Source: Elusimicrobiota bacterium (GTDB lineage: Bacteria; Elusimicrobiota; Elusimicrobia; UBA1565; UBA9628). From it: a stretch of 64,000 nucleotides of DNA. The notes under the pieces were generated by a model that saw only the letters and a list, made by a program, of their open reading frames with translations, was not told where the DNA came from and did no database searches. The stretch spans positions 1-64,000 of the forward strand of contig JACPFR010000004.1 of NCBI GenBank assembly GCA_016182905.1. Reading direction: 5' to 3'. This document shows positions 43,801-51,894 of the stretch, one piece after another. Position numbers and translations under genes: made by a program. The stretch's first letter is position 1. The number at the start of each line of letters is the position of its first letter.

Positions 43801-44825
43801 ACGAGAACGACATGGCGATCCTCAAGATCGCCCTGCAGAACCGCCTGCGCGAGGGCTACCCCGTCGCGACGGCCAAGGACGCCGCCCCCGAGGCGAAGTC
43901 CGACCTCGAGCGCCGCTACTGGATGCTGGTCCCCGCGGGGGCCAAGCAGCCGGTGGCGACCGTCCGGCACAGCTACCGCGTGCTCCACGAGCACGGCCTG
44001 GGCCGGCTCATGGCGTTCAAGACCGCGCTGATGTCGCACCTGATCTTCGGCCACCGCACGCAGCGGGGCATGGGCATCAAGGCGCGCTGGAAGGCGGGCA
44101 TCCTCTTCAACCCGCTGGCGATCTACGTGCCGAACATGGTCCAGGCCCAGGGTCCATCGTCCACGGGCGTCTACGCGCACGAGAACAACGACAAGGGACT
44201 GACGCCCGGCGACGTGGACATGGCGGTGTTCGACGAGATGTTCTCCCGCTACGCCCCGGGCCGCGACTACATGACGGAATACGACTTCGCGCGCATGCGC
44301 GAGGACAAGCGCTGGCGCGATTCCCAGACGGGGATCGGCGGGCCGGTCTCGCGCTGGCTCGGCGAGATCGCGGTGAAGAAGCGCACCAGCCAGCTCCTGC
44401 AGCTGTACGCGGACACGGTCGCCAACGAGGACAAGCATCTCGTCCCGGCGATCAGCCGCGACATGATGCTGCGCGTCTATAAGGGAACGGCCCAGGCCGA
44501 CATCGCCGCCGAGCGCGCGCTCGACGGCGTCCACCCGGACCTCCGCGCCGCGAACCCCGAGGGCAAGCCGACGCTCAAGGAGAAGGCGAAGGGCGATCTG
44601 AAGCAGCTGGGCTCGGCCGTCCGCACGTTCGCGGGCAGCCTCGTCCTGCCCTACACCCCCGCTCGGTTCATGACCAACGTCCGCGCGGCCAAGACCTTCC
44701 TCTCCACGGCGTGGAAGCTCGGCTGGATCGCGATCGCGGCCGTCTTCTCGTACTATCTCGTCCGCGACAGCATCCTCTACATCCTCATCCCCTGGCTCGT
44801 GGCCAAGGGCCTGTTCGGCTTCTAG
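40863..44825 (+). CDS. Giant haem peroxidase (alpha-dioxygenase/PIOX-like) with C-terminal membrane region
   Basis: 1320 aa. Signal peptide to about residue 22, then about 90 residues of Ala/Pro/Leu low complexity. The haem peroxidase domain (about 170-650) has a distal-site motif WIQFQFHNF (H351), NERTQAWIQAQIYG, FVVNHNNIVDHLRK, IHTTEWTEDLL, GMPGS and a proximal H595 in RLHEM, closest to plant/cyanobacterial fatty-acid alpha-dioxygenases; the usual HDW is HNF here. A second half (about 830-1320) carries several hydrophobic segments and ends in one, so it is membrane-bound. Substrate could be fatty acids; this is inferred. The next gene follows after 11 nt. Confidence 0.85.
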   Translation: MINVILSPRKAVALFLAVSIPGQSFAQTIGRAAPAALPGTGAIAPLTAPALSPLSAPNLSVPSLLAPAPAAFAAPALQAPALQAPSAPLALRPVLAAPARAARPAPVTGAARTLQTRLQADTKEGAGKAAALDSFWTNGALSAASKDDDAAVPAGDAAKAPAASLAPSKPVSPETNPELFAPRSSRVGISPAKYVYWNALYNILQWANLKFSKDPNRRVSWDKWPTKLGLLYLIGKIRFLRSGTITDPYDYAANDQKPKGAEPEQAKRGYTADGSWAVDTDNPRMGAENTRFGSNIPPKQVRPDVENMTPSAREVGKLRHRDQDPNTGKDIVKPAGILNDLAGGWIQFQFHNFGGNTKRAPIGQNPHVMPRNPGDKWPEKEALLDRTSKDPTRVTDNGRPTPMNERTQAWIQAQIYGTNEEEQKPLRTWTDGKFRLDENGNLPPHPTKPGIDHSGFINNYNPLLSFLHWAFVVNHNNIVDHLRKFNPGWDDAKLWDYARKINVASTAQIHTTEWTEDLLQHPTLQEGMHAEYYGLLGPKFKAWVMRASYRHPWFGKLMKPLTNNDVFWGMPGSKWEHHDGPFQVPKHFRFVYRLHEMILSDHEFLAPPTATEGEKLLGRRELIDFIHSNTRPIVEQYGYDVLAWSFVRKSAGALTLKNFPKALTQFKDQQHDKLMDLAEADTFRERTDGTGSYNEFRRSVGEPPVASFLELTGGDAELAKALEVKFEGDVNKVDAGIGILAEPKPAGFALGFTQFYQFVLNAPRRVKSNRHLTELYSHKDYTFEGMEWHWHSGGMGGVLARAMKGLPRGKDVIKAMEGVTRWFAPWQDTETFPVRLLDTANANSSIILKKTFKLALWGSFTAFSAWMGVAVSAFTIVPVAAVALGLPIFLYYKRMLAYRYMQKAWQSAYTDRRRSMFPTLFLGEKVSRWAAGAGKLAATAAMLVAGFAAVSLFATNPVVAIFAGVTALKARSVIGATKQYENDMAILKIALQNRLREGYPVATAKDAAPEAKSDLERRYWMLVPAGAKQPVATVRHSYRVLHEHGLGRLMAFKTALMSHLIFGHRTQRGMGIKARWKAGILFNPLAIYVPNMVQAQGPSSTGVYAHENNDKGLTPGDVDMAVFDEMFSRYAPGRDYMTEYDFARMREDKRWRDSQTGIGGPVSRWLGEIAVKKRTSQLLQLYADTVANEDKHLVPAISRDMMLRVYKGTAQADIAAERALDGVHPDLRAANPEGKPTLKEKAKGDLKQLGSAVRTFAGSLVLPYTPARFMTNVRAAKTFLSTAWKLGWIAIAAVFSYYLVRDSILYILIPWLVAKGLFGF

Positions 44826-44836
44826 GAGACTTAAAG

Positions 44837-45643
44837 ATGAAGAACTTTCTTCGTTCCCTGCTTCTCGTTTCGGCTCTCGTCTCGGCGGCGCACGCCGGCC
44901 CGATCCCCGAGGGCTCGTGGGGCGGCCTGTCGGCCCTGCTCAAGGGTCCCGACGTGATGGCCTTCCTCCTCAAGGCCGACAAGACGAACCCGACCGCGGG
45001 CTACGCGATCCTGGCGGAGTACACCCGCCTTCCCTACATCCCGGGGCCCGAGCGCCTGGAGATCGCGCGGTGGGTCCCGCGGCTCTACATCTACCGCGTG
45101 GAGCAGCTCGACAAGCTTCGCTTCGCGGTCAAGCCGCTGAAGGTCTCCGCGACGGGCGGCCTCGAGATCGACGGCGGCTACGCCGCGGCGGGCGAGCTCA
45201 CGCTCGCCAAAAAGGGGACCCTCGTCGGCGCCACGCTCACGCGCTACGAGAAGGGCGATCCCGCGGTCGCCGAGGTCGTGACCTTCGACGGCAAGGTGTC
45301 CTCGACCTGGGAAGGCTACGTGCCGGGCGCCTATTTCGGCTCCAAGGACTCGACGGGCGGCGACTACACGCACAAGAACATCAACACGAGACTGGGCGAC
45401 GACAAGGTCGCCGAATTCTTTCAGAGTGAGGTCAAGGGGAAGTTCGACATGACCGAGGCCGCGCCGGGAATCTTCACCTTCAAGGCCAAGGGCGCGATCG
45501 CCAAGGGCGCGGACAAGGTCCTCTCGCGCATCGCCGTGTTCGTCGACATCGTCAACTGGAAGCCCATCATGACGACCGACGAGCTCCTGCTGATCAACCC
45601 CGACGACGCCAAGGACGTCGGGTTCTACTACGAGCGACACTAG
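44837..45643 (+). CDS. Secreted protein of unknown function, peroxidase operon
   Basis: 268 aa. Signal peptide to residue 20 (SAAHA). The rest looks mainly beta with alternating hydrophobic residues; no domain recognised. AGGAG lies about 8 nt before the ATG, as expected for an internal operon gene. It starts 11 nt after the giant peroxidase, so the two are probably co-expressed and may act together in the envelope, for example as a substrate-binding or lipid-transfer partner; that role is speculation. Confidence 0.7.
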   Translation: MKNFLRSLLLVSALVSAAHAGPIPEGSWGGLSALLKGPDVMAFLLKADKTNPTAGYAILAEYTRLPYIPGPERLEIARWVPRLYIYRVEQLDKLRFAVKPLKVSATGGLEIDGGYAAAGELTLAKKGTLVGATLTRYEKGDPAVAEVVTFDGKVSSTWEGYVPGAYFGSKDSTGGDYTHKNINTRLGDDKVAEFFQSEVKGKFDMTEAAPGIFTFKAKGAIAKGADKVLSRIAVFVDIVNWKPIMTTDELLLINPDDAKDVGFYYERH

Positions 45644-45675
45644 ATAAACCGCGCCGCAAGGGCTATCCTGCGCTC

Positions 45676-46518
45676 ATGGAGCCCGTGACGCCGTCGCCAG
45701 GGAAGCCCAGCTGGGGATCGTTCCTCGCGCGCGTCTTCGTCGGGCTGGCCCTGGGACTGCTCGCCGTCGATCTGTCCTGGAACCTCCTGCGCGCCTGGCT
45801 GTCCGGGAGCCTGGAGCTCTCCGCGGAGCCCGCGATGAAGGCCGCGTTCATCTTCGCGGCCGCCGGTTGCGCGTTCCTGACCGGTCAGCAGGCGCGCGCG
45901 GCGGCCCGGGCCTGGCGCGGCGACCCCGATCCGACGGGCGCCGAATGGGCGGCGCGGACCTTCGCGGCGGTCGCCGTCGTGTGGATGGGGTGGTACTTCC
46001 TGATGTGCCTACCCTACTTCATGCGTCCATACACCATGATGAAGGAGCGCCAAGCGGCGATCCTGGCGCGCGTGCCCGAAGTCGCCCGGCTCGAGACCCT
46101 CGACGAGGCGGGCCTGCGCGCGCTGACGATCGCCCTGATCCCGGCCGCCGCCGACCCGGACAAGAGCACGCGCGCCGGAGCGCGAGAGGCCCTGACGCGC
46201 GCGGCCGCCCGCCCCGGCGCGCCGAAGGACCTCCTGATCCCGTTTTTTCTCGCCGATTTGGAAGAGACTAAGATGATCCCTTCGAACGCGGCATGGGGCC
46301 TCGGAGAACTCGGCGCGGAGGGCCGCGCGGCCTTGATCGCGACCGTGACCGGGCCGGGCGATTGGGCGCCCCAGGCGGCGGCCTTCCAGCTCGCCCGGAT
46401 GAAGCCCCCCGCCGTCGACGCGATCCCGGCCCTGGAGGAGGCGCTGTCCAAAGCCCCCGAGCACCGGCGCCACGAATTCCGGCTCGCCCTCGACCGGATC
46501 CGGGGCAAGCGGCGCTAA
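45676..46518 (+). CDS. Membrane protein with HEAT-like repeats
   Basis: 280 aa. Three transmembrane helices in the first 125 residues (about 15-40, 55-75 and 90-115), then a soluble helical part at about 130-280 with HEAT/PBS-like repeat character (AGAREALTRAAARPG, AAWGLGELGAEGRAAL, AAAFQLARMKP). Possibly a scaffold; no function assigned. TATCCT ends 6 nt before the ATG. Its stop overlaps the convergent dipeptidase gene by 4 nt. Confidence 0.75.
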   Translation: MEPVTPSPGKPSWGSFLARVFVGLALGLLAVDLSWNLLRAWLSGSLELSAEPAMKAAFIFAAAGCAFLTGQQARAAARAWRGDPDPTGAEWAARTFAAVAVVWMGWYFLMCLPYFMRPYTMMKERQAAILARVPEVARLETLDEAGLRALTIALIPAAADPDKSTRAGAREALTRAAARPGAPKDLLIPFFLADLEETKMIPSNAAWGLGELGAEGRAALIATVTGPGDWAPQAAAFQLARMKPPAVDAIPALEEALSKAPEHRRHEFRLALDRIRGKRR

Positions 46519-47528
46519 GGCGCGCCGGCGGCCAGCGTCCGGCGCCAGAACCTCACGAAGGCCTCGGCCCCGCCGTCCGCGGGGATGCCCGCGGCGGCCA
46601 GTTCTTTTAGCACGAGGCCGTAGGCAACGGGGCCCGGGACTCCGTCGATCAGGCCGATCACGCCGTTGAAGTCGGAGCCGAGCGCCACCGCCTCCGGCCC
46701 CGCCTCGCGCGCCAGGACCGCCGCGTGCCTCGACAGCGAGGCTCGGTCCGGTCCCGCGTAGTTGGCGGCGAGCGCGAGGCCGACCAGCCCGCCGCTGCGC
46801 TTCACCTCGCGCAGGAGCTCGGGCGGGATCGTCCGTTCGCACGGCGTGAGCTCGCGCGCCGCCTGGTGGGTGAACAGGATCGGCAGCTTCGGATGGCGCG
46901 CGGCCAGGTCGAGCGCGGTCCGGTCGCTCGCGTGGGTCAGGTCGAGCATGAGGCCCTTCTTCACGGCGTAGTCGACGAGCCTTTCCCCGTCCTTCGAAAG
47001 CCCCTTCGGGTTCCGCCGAACGGCGTCCTTGCCGCCGGGCACGCAAGTCGGGAACGGCCAGTACCGCCCCGCGGCGGCCCCGCCCCAGCGCGAGTCGACG
47101 AAGTGCGCGATGGTGAGCATGCGCACGCCCCGGTCCCACAGCCGGTCGAGGCGCTCCGGCGTGTCGGCCCCGCCCGCCCCTTCGACGGCAAGGATCACGC
47201 CGAGACGCCACTCCTTGGACCCGAGCACGGCCTCGCCCTCGTCGGGCGTCCGCACAAGGGCGACGCGCGGATCCTTGGCCGCCCAGCGCTCGACCTGGCC
47301 GATCTGGCGGAACAGAGACCGGGCGTAGCCGCCGCGGAGCTGGGACAGGACCGGCGTCGCGTACAGCGGGACCACGACGAGGCGCATGTCGGCCGCCTTC
47401 AGGTCCTCGAGCTTGACCTGGTCCTCGATCATGGGAAGATGCAGGTGCAGGTCGATCGCGGAGGCCGCGGCGGGAGCCGGAGCGAGGAGCCACGCCGCGG
47501 CCGCGAAGGCCGGCCAGGAGCTGAGCAT
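46515..47528 (-). CDS. Membrane dipeptidase family (peptidase M19), exported
   Basis: 337 aa. Signal peptide to about residue 22 (APAAASA). M19 zinc-site residues in order: IDLHLHL (His pair), VEGAGG (Glu), LDLTHASD and LFTHQAA (His) and ALGSDFNGV (Asp). The family hydrolyses dipeptides, including D-residue dipeptides, or acts on lactams. Export suggests a role in peptide or peptidoglycan-fragment recycling. TAGGAT ends 5 nt before the ATG, slightly tighter than for other leaderless genes. Confidence 0.9.
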   Translation of the reverse strand: MLSSWPAFAAAAWLLAPAPAAASAIDLHLHLPMIEDQVKLEDLKAADMRLVVVPLYATPVLSQLRGGYARSLFRQIGQVERWAAKDPRVALVRTPDEGEAVLGSKEWRLGVILAVEGAGGADTPERLDRLWDRGVRMLTIAHFVDSRWGGAAAGRYWPFPTCVPGGKDAVRRNPKGLSKDGERLVDYAVKKGLMLDLTHASDRTALDLAARHPKLPILFTHQAARELTPCERTIPPELLREVKRSGGLVGLALAANYAGPDRASLSRHAAVLAREAGPEAVALGSDFNGVIGLIDGVPGPVAYGLVLKELAAAGIPADGGAEAFVRFWRRTLAAGAP

Positions 47529-47550
47529 GGCTTATCCTATGAAGTGTTTC

Positions 47551-47570
47551 GACTATCCTCAAGGATAGTC
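47551..47570. repeat. 20-bp palindrome GACTATCCTCAAGGATAGTC
   Basis: A perfect palindrome in the spacer between the dipeptidase start (47528) and the FKBP stop (47580). Related to the hairpins at 29517-29560. It contains TATCCT on both strands, the hexamer used as -10 by several genes here. Confidence 0.75.
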
Positions 47571-47579
47571 CGACGCCGC

Positions 47580-48053
47580 TCAGCGGATCTCGACGACCTT
47601 GATCTTGTAGCGCAGGGCCTTCCCCGCGAGGGGGTGGTTGAAGTCGAGGGTCGCGGCGCCGTCCGAAACCTTCACGACGCGGCCTTCGGCCGCCTTGCCG
47701 CCCTTGGCGCCGGCGACGACCTTGCCGGGGGCGATATCCTTGGCCAGGACGCCGAACTTCTCGAGCGGGATCGTCCGGATCTTATCCGGGTCGACGGGGC
47801 CGAAACCCTGGTCGGGCGTCAACACGAGCACCTTCTCCTCCCCCTTCCTCATGCCCACGAGGGCCTCGTCCACGGGGCCGGGGAGGTTGCCGTCGCCCTG
47901 GATCACGGTCAGGAACTCGCGGCCGACGTTCGACTCGATCACGGTCCCGCCGGAGGTCAGCTCGTAATCGAGCGCGACGGCCGCGCCGGGAGGCACGCGC
48001 CCCTCGCGGGAGCAGGCGGCCAGGAGCAGGACGGCGGCGAGGCCGAGCCTCAC
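47580..48053 (-). CDS. FKBP-type peptidyl-prolyl isomerase, lipoprotein
   Basis: 157 aa, GTG start overlapping the amidase stop (GTGA). Lipoprotein signal with lipobox LLAAC (Cys about 15). The FKBP domain is of the SlyD type: VALDYELTSGGTVIESN, then an inserted flap domain (GFGPVDPDKIRTIP...AEGRVVKVSD) and NHPLAGKALRYKIKV. It is a proline isomerase/chaperone, membrane-anchored and probably facing the periplasm, an uncommon location for SlyD-like proteins. Co-translated with a PGRP-type amidase lipoprotein. Confidence 0.92.
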   Translation of the reverse strand: MRLGLAAVLLLAACSREGRVPPGAAVALDYELTSGGTVIESNVGREFLTVIQGDGNLPGPVDEALVGMRKGEEKVLVLTPDQGFGPVDPDKIRTIPLEKFGVLAKDIAPGKVVAGAKGGKAAEGRVVKVSDGAATLDFNHPLAGKALRYKIKVVEIR

Positions 48054-49126
48054 GAGCCGACGACGGCCAGCGGCGTGAAGTCGGTACCGGCGACGCCGCC
48101 GCTCACGATGATCTCGTTCTCCTTGTCGATCTTGCGGCGCAGGGAGTCGAGCATCGCCATCAGGTGGGCGCCGGGGCAGTCGGTGTTGGTGTAGTGCTGA
48201 TGGGCCTCGAGGAAGCCCTTGGCGTTCGGGTCCTTCCTATATTTGACCGAGAGATAGGTCACGAGGCGGGTGAGGCTCTCGATCTGGGCGCCGGTGGGCT
48301 TGACCTTGTTGAAGTCGCCCATCATGGCGACGCCGATGTTGCCGTCGTTGGCCCCGCCGGCGTGCGCGCCGAGGTATTCCGCGCGGCGTCCCTCGACCAC
48401 GCGCCCGTCGCCGGCGACGAGGAAGTGGTAGCCGATGTCATCGAAGCTCTCCTTGCCTTCCCGCGCCCGGCCGACCATGTGATAGTGCTGGATGTTCTTC
48501 ACGGCCTGCGCGGTCTCGACCTCGTTCATCGCCTGCTTGCCCTGCGTGTGGTGGACCGTCACGCGGTACGGCGCGTGCGCGGAGTTCGAGCCGCGCCGGG
48601 GCGCGGCTCGCCAGCCGAGGCGGCTCATGATCGGGGCCACGGTCGGGAACTTCTGCTCGAGCTGGAACGAGGCGAAACCGAGCAAGGTCAGGCCCGCGTC
48701 CTTGGCGGAGCCCGGGGTCGCCCCGCTGCGGGAGTAGTCGTAGTCGTCCGGCAGGGGCGGCACGGCGCCGCGCAGGTCGGTGATGCGCTCGCTCGCGGCC
48801 GCCGTATAAAGGAGGCGCTTGCCCGTGCGGCCGCCCGCGGCGCCGCCGGGAGCGTAGCCGGCCGAGGCCACTCCGTCCCGCATGCGCGCGCCGTCGAACA
48901 TGGCGCTGGCGCCGTTGGCGGCGTCCTCCGGGGCGGCGCCGCTGAAATCGGTCGCCGGGGCGTAGGCGACAAGGTCCTTGCCCGAGCTGCGGCGGCGCGG
49001 CGGGTCTTTCTCGCGGGTCGCCGGGCCGGAGCCTGATTTCGCGGACACGGCCTGATTCTCCTCATTGCAGCCGGTCAACGCGCCGGAGGCGAGGACGAGG
49101 GCGAGGATCGGAAGTAGGCGTCTCAT
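48050..49126 (-). CDS. N-acetylmuramoyl-L-alanine amidase (PGRP/Amidase_2), lipoprotein
   Basis: 358 aa. Lipobox LTGC (Cys about 20), a disordered linker to about 170, then an amidase_2/PGRP domain: VTVHHTQG (first zinc His), DDIGYHFLV, GAHAGGANDGNIGVAMMGDF, HQHYTNTDCPG (His and Cys). It cleaves the amide between MurNAc and the stem peptide at the outer membrane. TAAACT ends 6 nt before ATG, a leaderless pattern, and a GGGCCCAAGGACC motif lies about 45 bp upstream. First of two genes with the FKBP. Confidence 0.93.
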   Translation of the reverse strand: MRRLLPILALVLASGALTGCNEENQAVSAKSGSGPATREKDPPRRRSSGKDLVAYAPATDFSGAAPEDAANGASAMFDGARMRDGVASAGYAPGGAAGGRTGKRLLYTAAASERITDLRGAVPPLPDDYDYSRSGATPGSAKDAGLTLLGFASFQLEQKFPTVAPIMSRLGWRAAPRRGSNSAHAPYRVTVHHTQGKQAMNEVETAQAVKNIQHYHMVGRAREGKESFDDIGYHFLVAGDGRVVEGRRAEYLGAHAGGANDGNIGVAMMGDFNKVKPTGAQIESLTRLVTYLSVKYRKDPNAKGFLEAHQHYTNTDCPGAHLMAMLDSLRRKIDKENEIIVSGGVAGTDFTPLAVVGS

Positions 49127-49288
49127 GCCCGAAGTTTAACCGATTCTTCGGCGCCGGCCATAGGTCCTTGGGCCCAGAGGAGCCGGGCCTAATCAGCCTA
49201 GAGAGTGTCAGGCTTTAATGATGGAGAAGAGCGCTTTTTTAAGGTCTAATGCCCGAGAGAGGGGCCTTTGGTGCCAGGCATTAAGGCG
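49127..49288. other. 162-bp spacer with motif and inverted repeat
   Basis: It lies between the amidase start and the oleD stop. It holds GGTCCTTGGGCCC near 49163 and an inverted repeat of TAATGCC (about 49248) with GGCATTA (about 49277). This could end the ole transcript, but there is no clean terminator T-run. No coding potential seen. Confidence 0.5.
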
Positions 49289-50290
49289 TTAAATATTTCT
49301 TTGCGTGGCCCTGATCCAGTGCGCCAGGCGGGCCATCCCGTCCTCGATCTTCACCTTCGGGCGCCAGCCCAACTCGCGTTTGGCGGCCGAGATGTCGAAC
49401 CAGTGGGAGGTGGTCAGGGTATCCACCAGGAACTTGGTGAGCGGCGGCTCGGAGCGCAGCCCCAGGGCGCGCCAGGTCCCCTCGCAAGCGCTCGCCGCGG
49501 CGTAGGCGAGGGGCTTGGGGATGCGCCTCTTGACCGGGCCCAGGCCCGCCGCCGCCAGCATGAGCTCCATGAACTCCCAGATCGGGCGGGGATCCCCTCC
49601 CGACAGGAAGTAGGCCTTCCCCGCGATCTCGGACAGCGGCGAGAGCTGGATCGCGGCCAGCACGTGCGCCTCCACCGCGTCGTCCACGAAGATCGTGTCC
49701 ACGAGCTTGTTGTCGTCGCCGATGCGGAACAGCCGCCCCGCCCTGTGCCGGGCGATCACGCGGGGCAGTATACTCCTGTCCCCCGGGCCCCAGATGAGAT
49801 GCGGGCGCAGGGACACGGTGGAGAGCCGGTCGTGGTCGGCGGCGAGCACCATCTGCTCGGACAGGGCCTTGGTCTGCGAGTAGAAGGAGTCGAACTTCTC
49901 CGGGTAAGGCGCGCTCTCGCCGACCCCGGACACGTCCCCGCCGTGGAACACGACGCTCGGCGAGCCGGTGAACACCAGCTTGCGGATGCCCTGCTCCTGG
50001 CAGGCGCGCAGGACGTTCTTCGTCCCCTCCACGTTCACCGCGTAGAATTCCCCATACGGGCCCCACAAGCCGACCTTCGCGGCGACGTGGAACACCACGT
50101 CGCGGTCGTCGCAGGCGGCCTTCACGGCCGCGTAATCGGTGACGTCGCCCTTCGAGCAGTCGATGCCCACCGCCTCGAGGTCGGCGTAGGAGCCGCGGCC
50201 GAACACGCGCACCTCGTCGCCGCGCTCCCTCAGCTTGCGCGCCAGCGCCGCCCCCAGGAAACCGCCGCCGCCGGTGACGAGCGCCCTCAC
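49289..50290 (-). CDS. oleD: 2-alkyl-3-oxoalkanoate reductase (OleD)
   Basis: 333 aa, short-chain dehydrogenase of the extended 3-beta-HSD type. NAD(P) motif GGGGFLG at 7-13 and catalytic YSQTK, with HVAAKVGLWG and NVEGTKNVL typical of OleD. It reduces the beta-keto acid made by OleA to a 2-alkyl-3-hydroxy acid. GTG start overlaps the oleC stop (GTGA); the long in-frame extension upstream lies inside oleC and is rejected. Identification rests on fold, motifs and its place after oleA, oleB and oleC. It is the last gene of the operon. Confidence 0.9.
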   Translation of the reverse strand: MRALVTGGGGFLGAALARKLRERGDEVRVFGRGSYADLEAVGIDCSKGDVTDYAAVKAACDDRDVVFHVAAKVGLWGPYGEFYAVNVEGTKNVLRACQEQGIRKLVFTGSPSVVFHGGDVSGVGESAPYPEKFDSFYSQTKALSEQMVLAADHDRLSTVSLRPHLIWGPGDRSILPRVIARHRAGRLFRIGDDNKLVDTIFVDDAVEAHVLAAIQLSPLSEIAGKAYFLSGGDPRPIWEFMELMLAAAGLGPVKRRIPKPLAYAAASACEGTWRALGLRSEPPLTKFLVDTLTTSHWFDISAAKRELGWRPKVKIEDGMARLAHWIRATQRNI

Positions 50291-51894
50291 TCCAGCCGCC
50301 GCCCGGCCCAGACCGCCAGAGCCTCGCGGTTGATCTTCGCGTTGTGCCGGGTGTCGACGGGGAACGACGGATGGAACAGGATGTCCTTGATGTCCCTCGT
50401 GAATTCCGGTCTTCCCGGAAGGTTCAAAATGTCGGCTTTGAGGGCGTCGGTGGGGTCCGTTCCGGGCTCGAGCTCCACGCACAGCACGGGGTCAAGGCCG
50501 ACGCCGACGAGCGCCGACCTCTTCACCTTCGGATGCGCGTTGAACACGCCTTCGACGCAGATCGTATAGTGCTCCCCCTCCTTCGTCTTCACGCGGTGAG
50601 CCTTGCGTCCGCAGAACCACAGCCGCCCCAGCTCGTCGTAGTAGCCGAGGTCCCCCATCCGGTGCCAGAAGCCCTGGGCGTCGCCGATCTTGGCCTTCGC
50701 CATGTCCTCCACGCGCCGGAAGTACTCGCCGGTCACGACGGGGCCCTTCACCGCGATCTCCCCGATCCGCCCGCGCGGCACGCGCAGGTCCTCCGACCAG
50801 GTCTTGATCGGGCCGTCCTCGATGCGGATGACGGCGGCCTCGATGCCCTTCACGGGCCGGCCCACGCACACCCCTTCTCCTCGCAACGTCCTGGCCGCCG
50901 TCTCCTCCAGGATCTCGACGGAGGAGGTGAGCGCGACGGGCAAAGCCTCGGTCGCGCCGTACGGCGTGTAGATGGGCACGTTCGGGTTCAGCATCCTCGA
51001 GAACAGGGCCAAGGTCTTCGCCGGCGCCGGCGCCCCCGCCGACATCACGCGCACGAGCGTGGGGAGCGCGATCCCGTGCGGCACCCCGAACCGTCCGACG
51101 CGGTCGAGCAAAGCCGGGGAGCCGAACAGCTGGTGGATCCGGTATTTCTGGATCGGGACGATGATCGCCATCGGGTCCACCAAGCCGGGGCGGGTGAAGT
51201 CCATGTCGGGGATCACGACGGTCTGCCCCAAGGCCGCGTCGAACAGGCCGAACAGCGGGAAGGTCGCCAGCGAGAGCTCCCCCTCCTTGATGTCGAACAG
51301 CTCGCGGAGCTGGTCCACCTGCGCGGAGAACATCGAGTGCTCGTACACCGCGCCCTTGGGGGCGCCGGTGCTTCCCGAGGTGAATAGGATCGCGGCCCGG
51401 CCGTCGGGCGGCACGGCCGGGAGGTCGAGCGTGCGCGCGCGGCCGAGCTCGCGCATCGTCTCGAGCGTGGGCAGGCCGAGCGAGGGCCCCCCGGCCACGA
51501 TCTTGATGCGCGCCGTGGGGGCCCAGCCGCCGATGGCCCTTGCCAGGTGCGCCTTGGCCGAGCCGACGAACGCGTCCGGCGCCGCCTCCGACAGGCACCG
51601 CCCCATGTTCGAGAAGCCGATGCCCGGGTCCACGAGCACCGGCGTCACCCCGGCGCGGAACAAAGCGAAGGCCGTCGCGAAGAAGTCCCGCGACGGCGGG
51701 ATGAGCACGGCCACGCGGTCGTTCTTCTTGAGCCCGGCGCGCAGGAAGCCGTGGGCCAGCAGCTCGACGTCCTTGCCCAGCTCCGCGAAGGAGGTGATGG
51801 TCTCGTGGTGGATCAGCGCGGGCTGGTCGCCCAGACGCTTGGCGTTGTCGAGGAGGCGCGAGCCCAGGTCCGTCGCGGTCGCCGTCTCGCTCAT
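50287..51894 (-). CDS. oleC: Olefin beta-lactone synthetase (OleC)
   Basis: 535 aa, ANL superfamily. P-loop-like motif LFTSGSTGAPKG near 180, YTPYGATEALPVA near 315 and a C-terminal lid domain. OleC converts the beta-hydroxy acid from OleD into a beta-lactone with ATP. A plain acyl-CoA ligase would look similar; the ole context decides. Start ATG overlaps the oleB stop (ATGA) and its own stop overlaps the oleD GTG, so translation is coupled. Confidence 0.92.
   Translation of the reverse strand: MSETATATDLGSRLLDNAKRLGDQPALIHHETITSFAELGKDVELLAHGFLRAGLKKNDRVAVLIPPSRDFFATAFALFRAGVTPVLVDPGIGFSNMGRCLSEAAPDAFVGSAKAHLARAIGGWAPTARIKIVAGGPSLGLPTLETMRELGRARTLDLPAVPPDGRAAILFTSGSTGAPKGAVYEHSMFSAQVDQLRELFDIKEGELSLATFPLFGLFDAALGQTVVIPDMDFTRPGLVDPMAIIVPIQKYRIHQLFGSPALLDRVGRFGVPHGIALPTLVRVMSAGAPAPAKTLALFSRMLNPNVPIYTPYGATEALPVALTSSVEILEETAARTLRGEGVCVGRPVKGIEAAVIRIEDGPIKTWSEDLRVPRGRIGEIAVKGPVVTGEYFRRVEDMAKAKIGDAQGFWHRMGDLGYYDELGRLWFCGRKAHRVKTKEGEHYTICVEGVFNAHPKVKRSALVGVGLDPVLCVELEPGTDPTDALKADILNLPGRPEFTRDIKDILFHPSFPVDTRHNAKINREALAVWAGRRLE

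Noticed and set aside
40803-44534. A 1243-codon open frame antisense to the haem peroxidase
   Set aside because: High G+C creates long antisense frames. Its translation is Arg/Val/Leu/Glu-rich with no domain, while the plus frame has peroxidase motifs, a signal peptide and a promoter.
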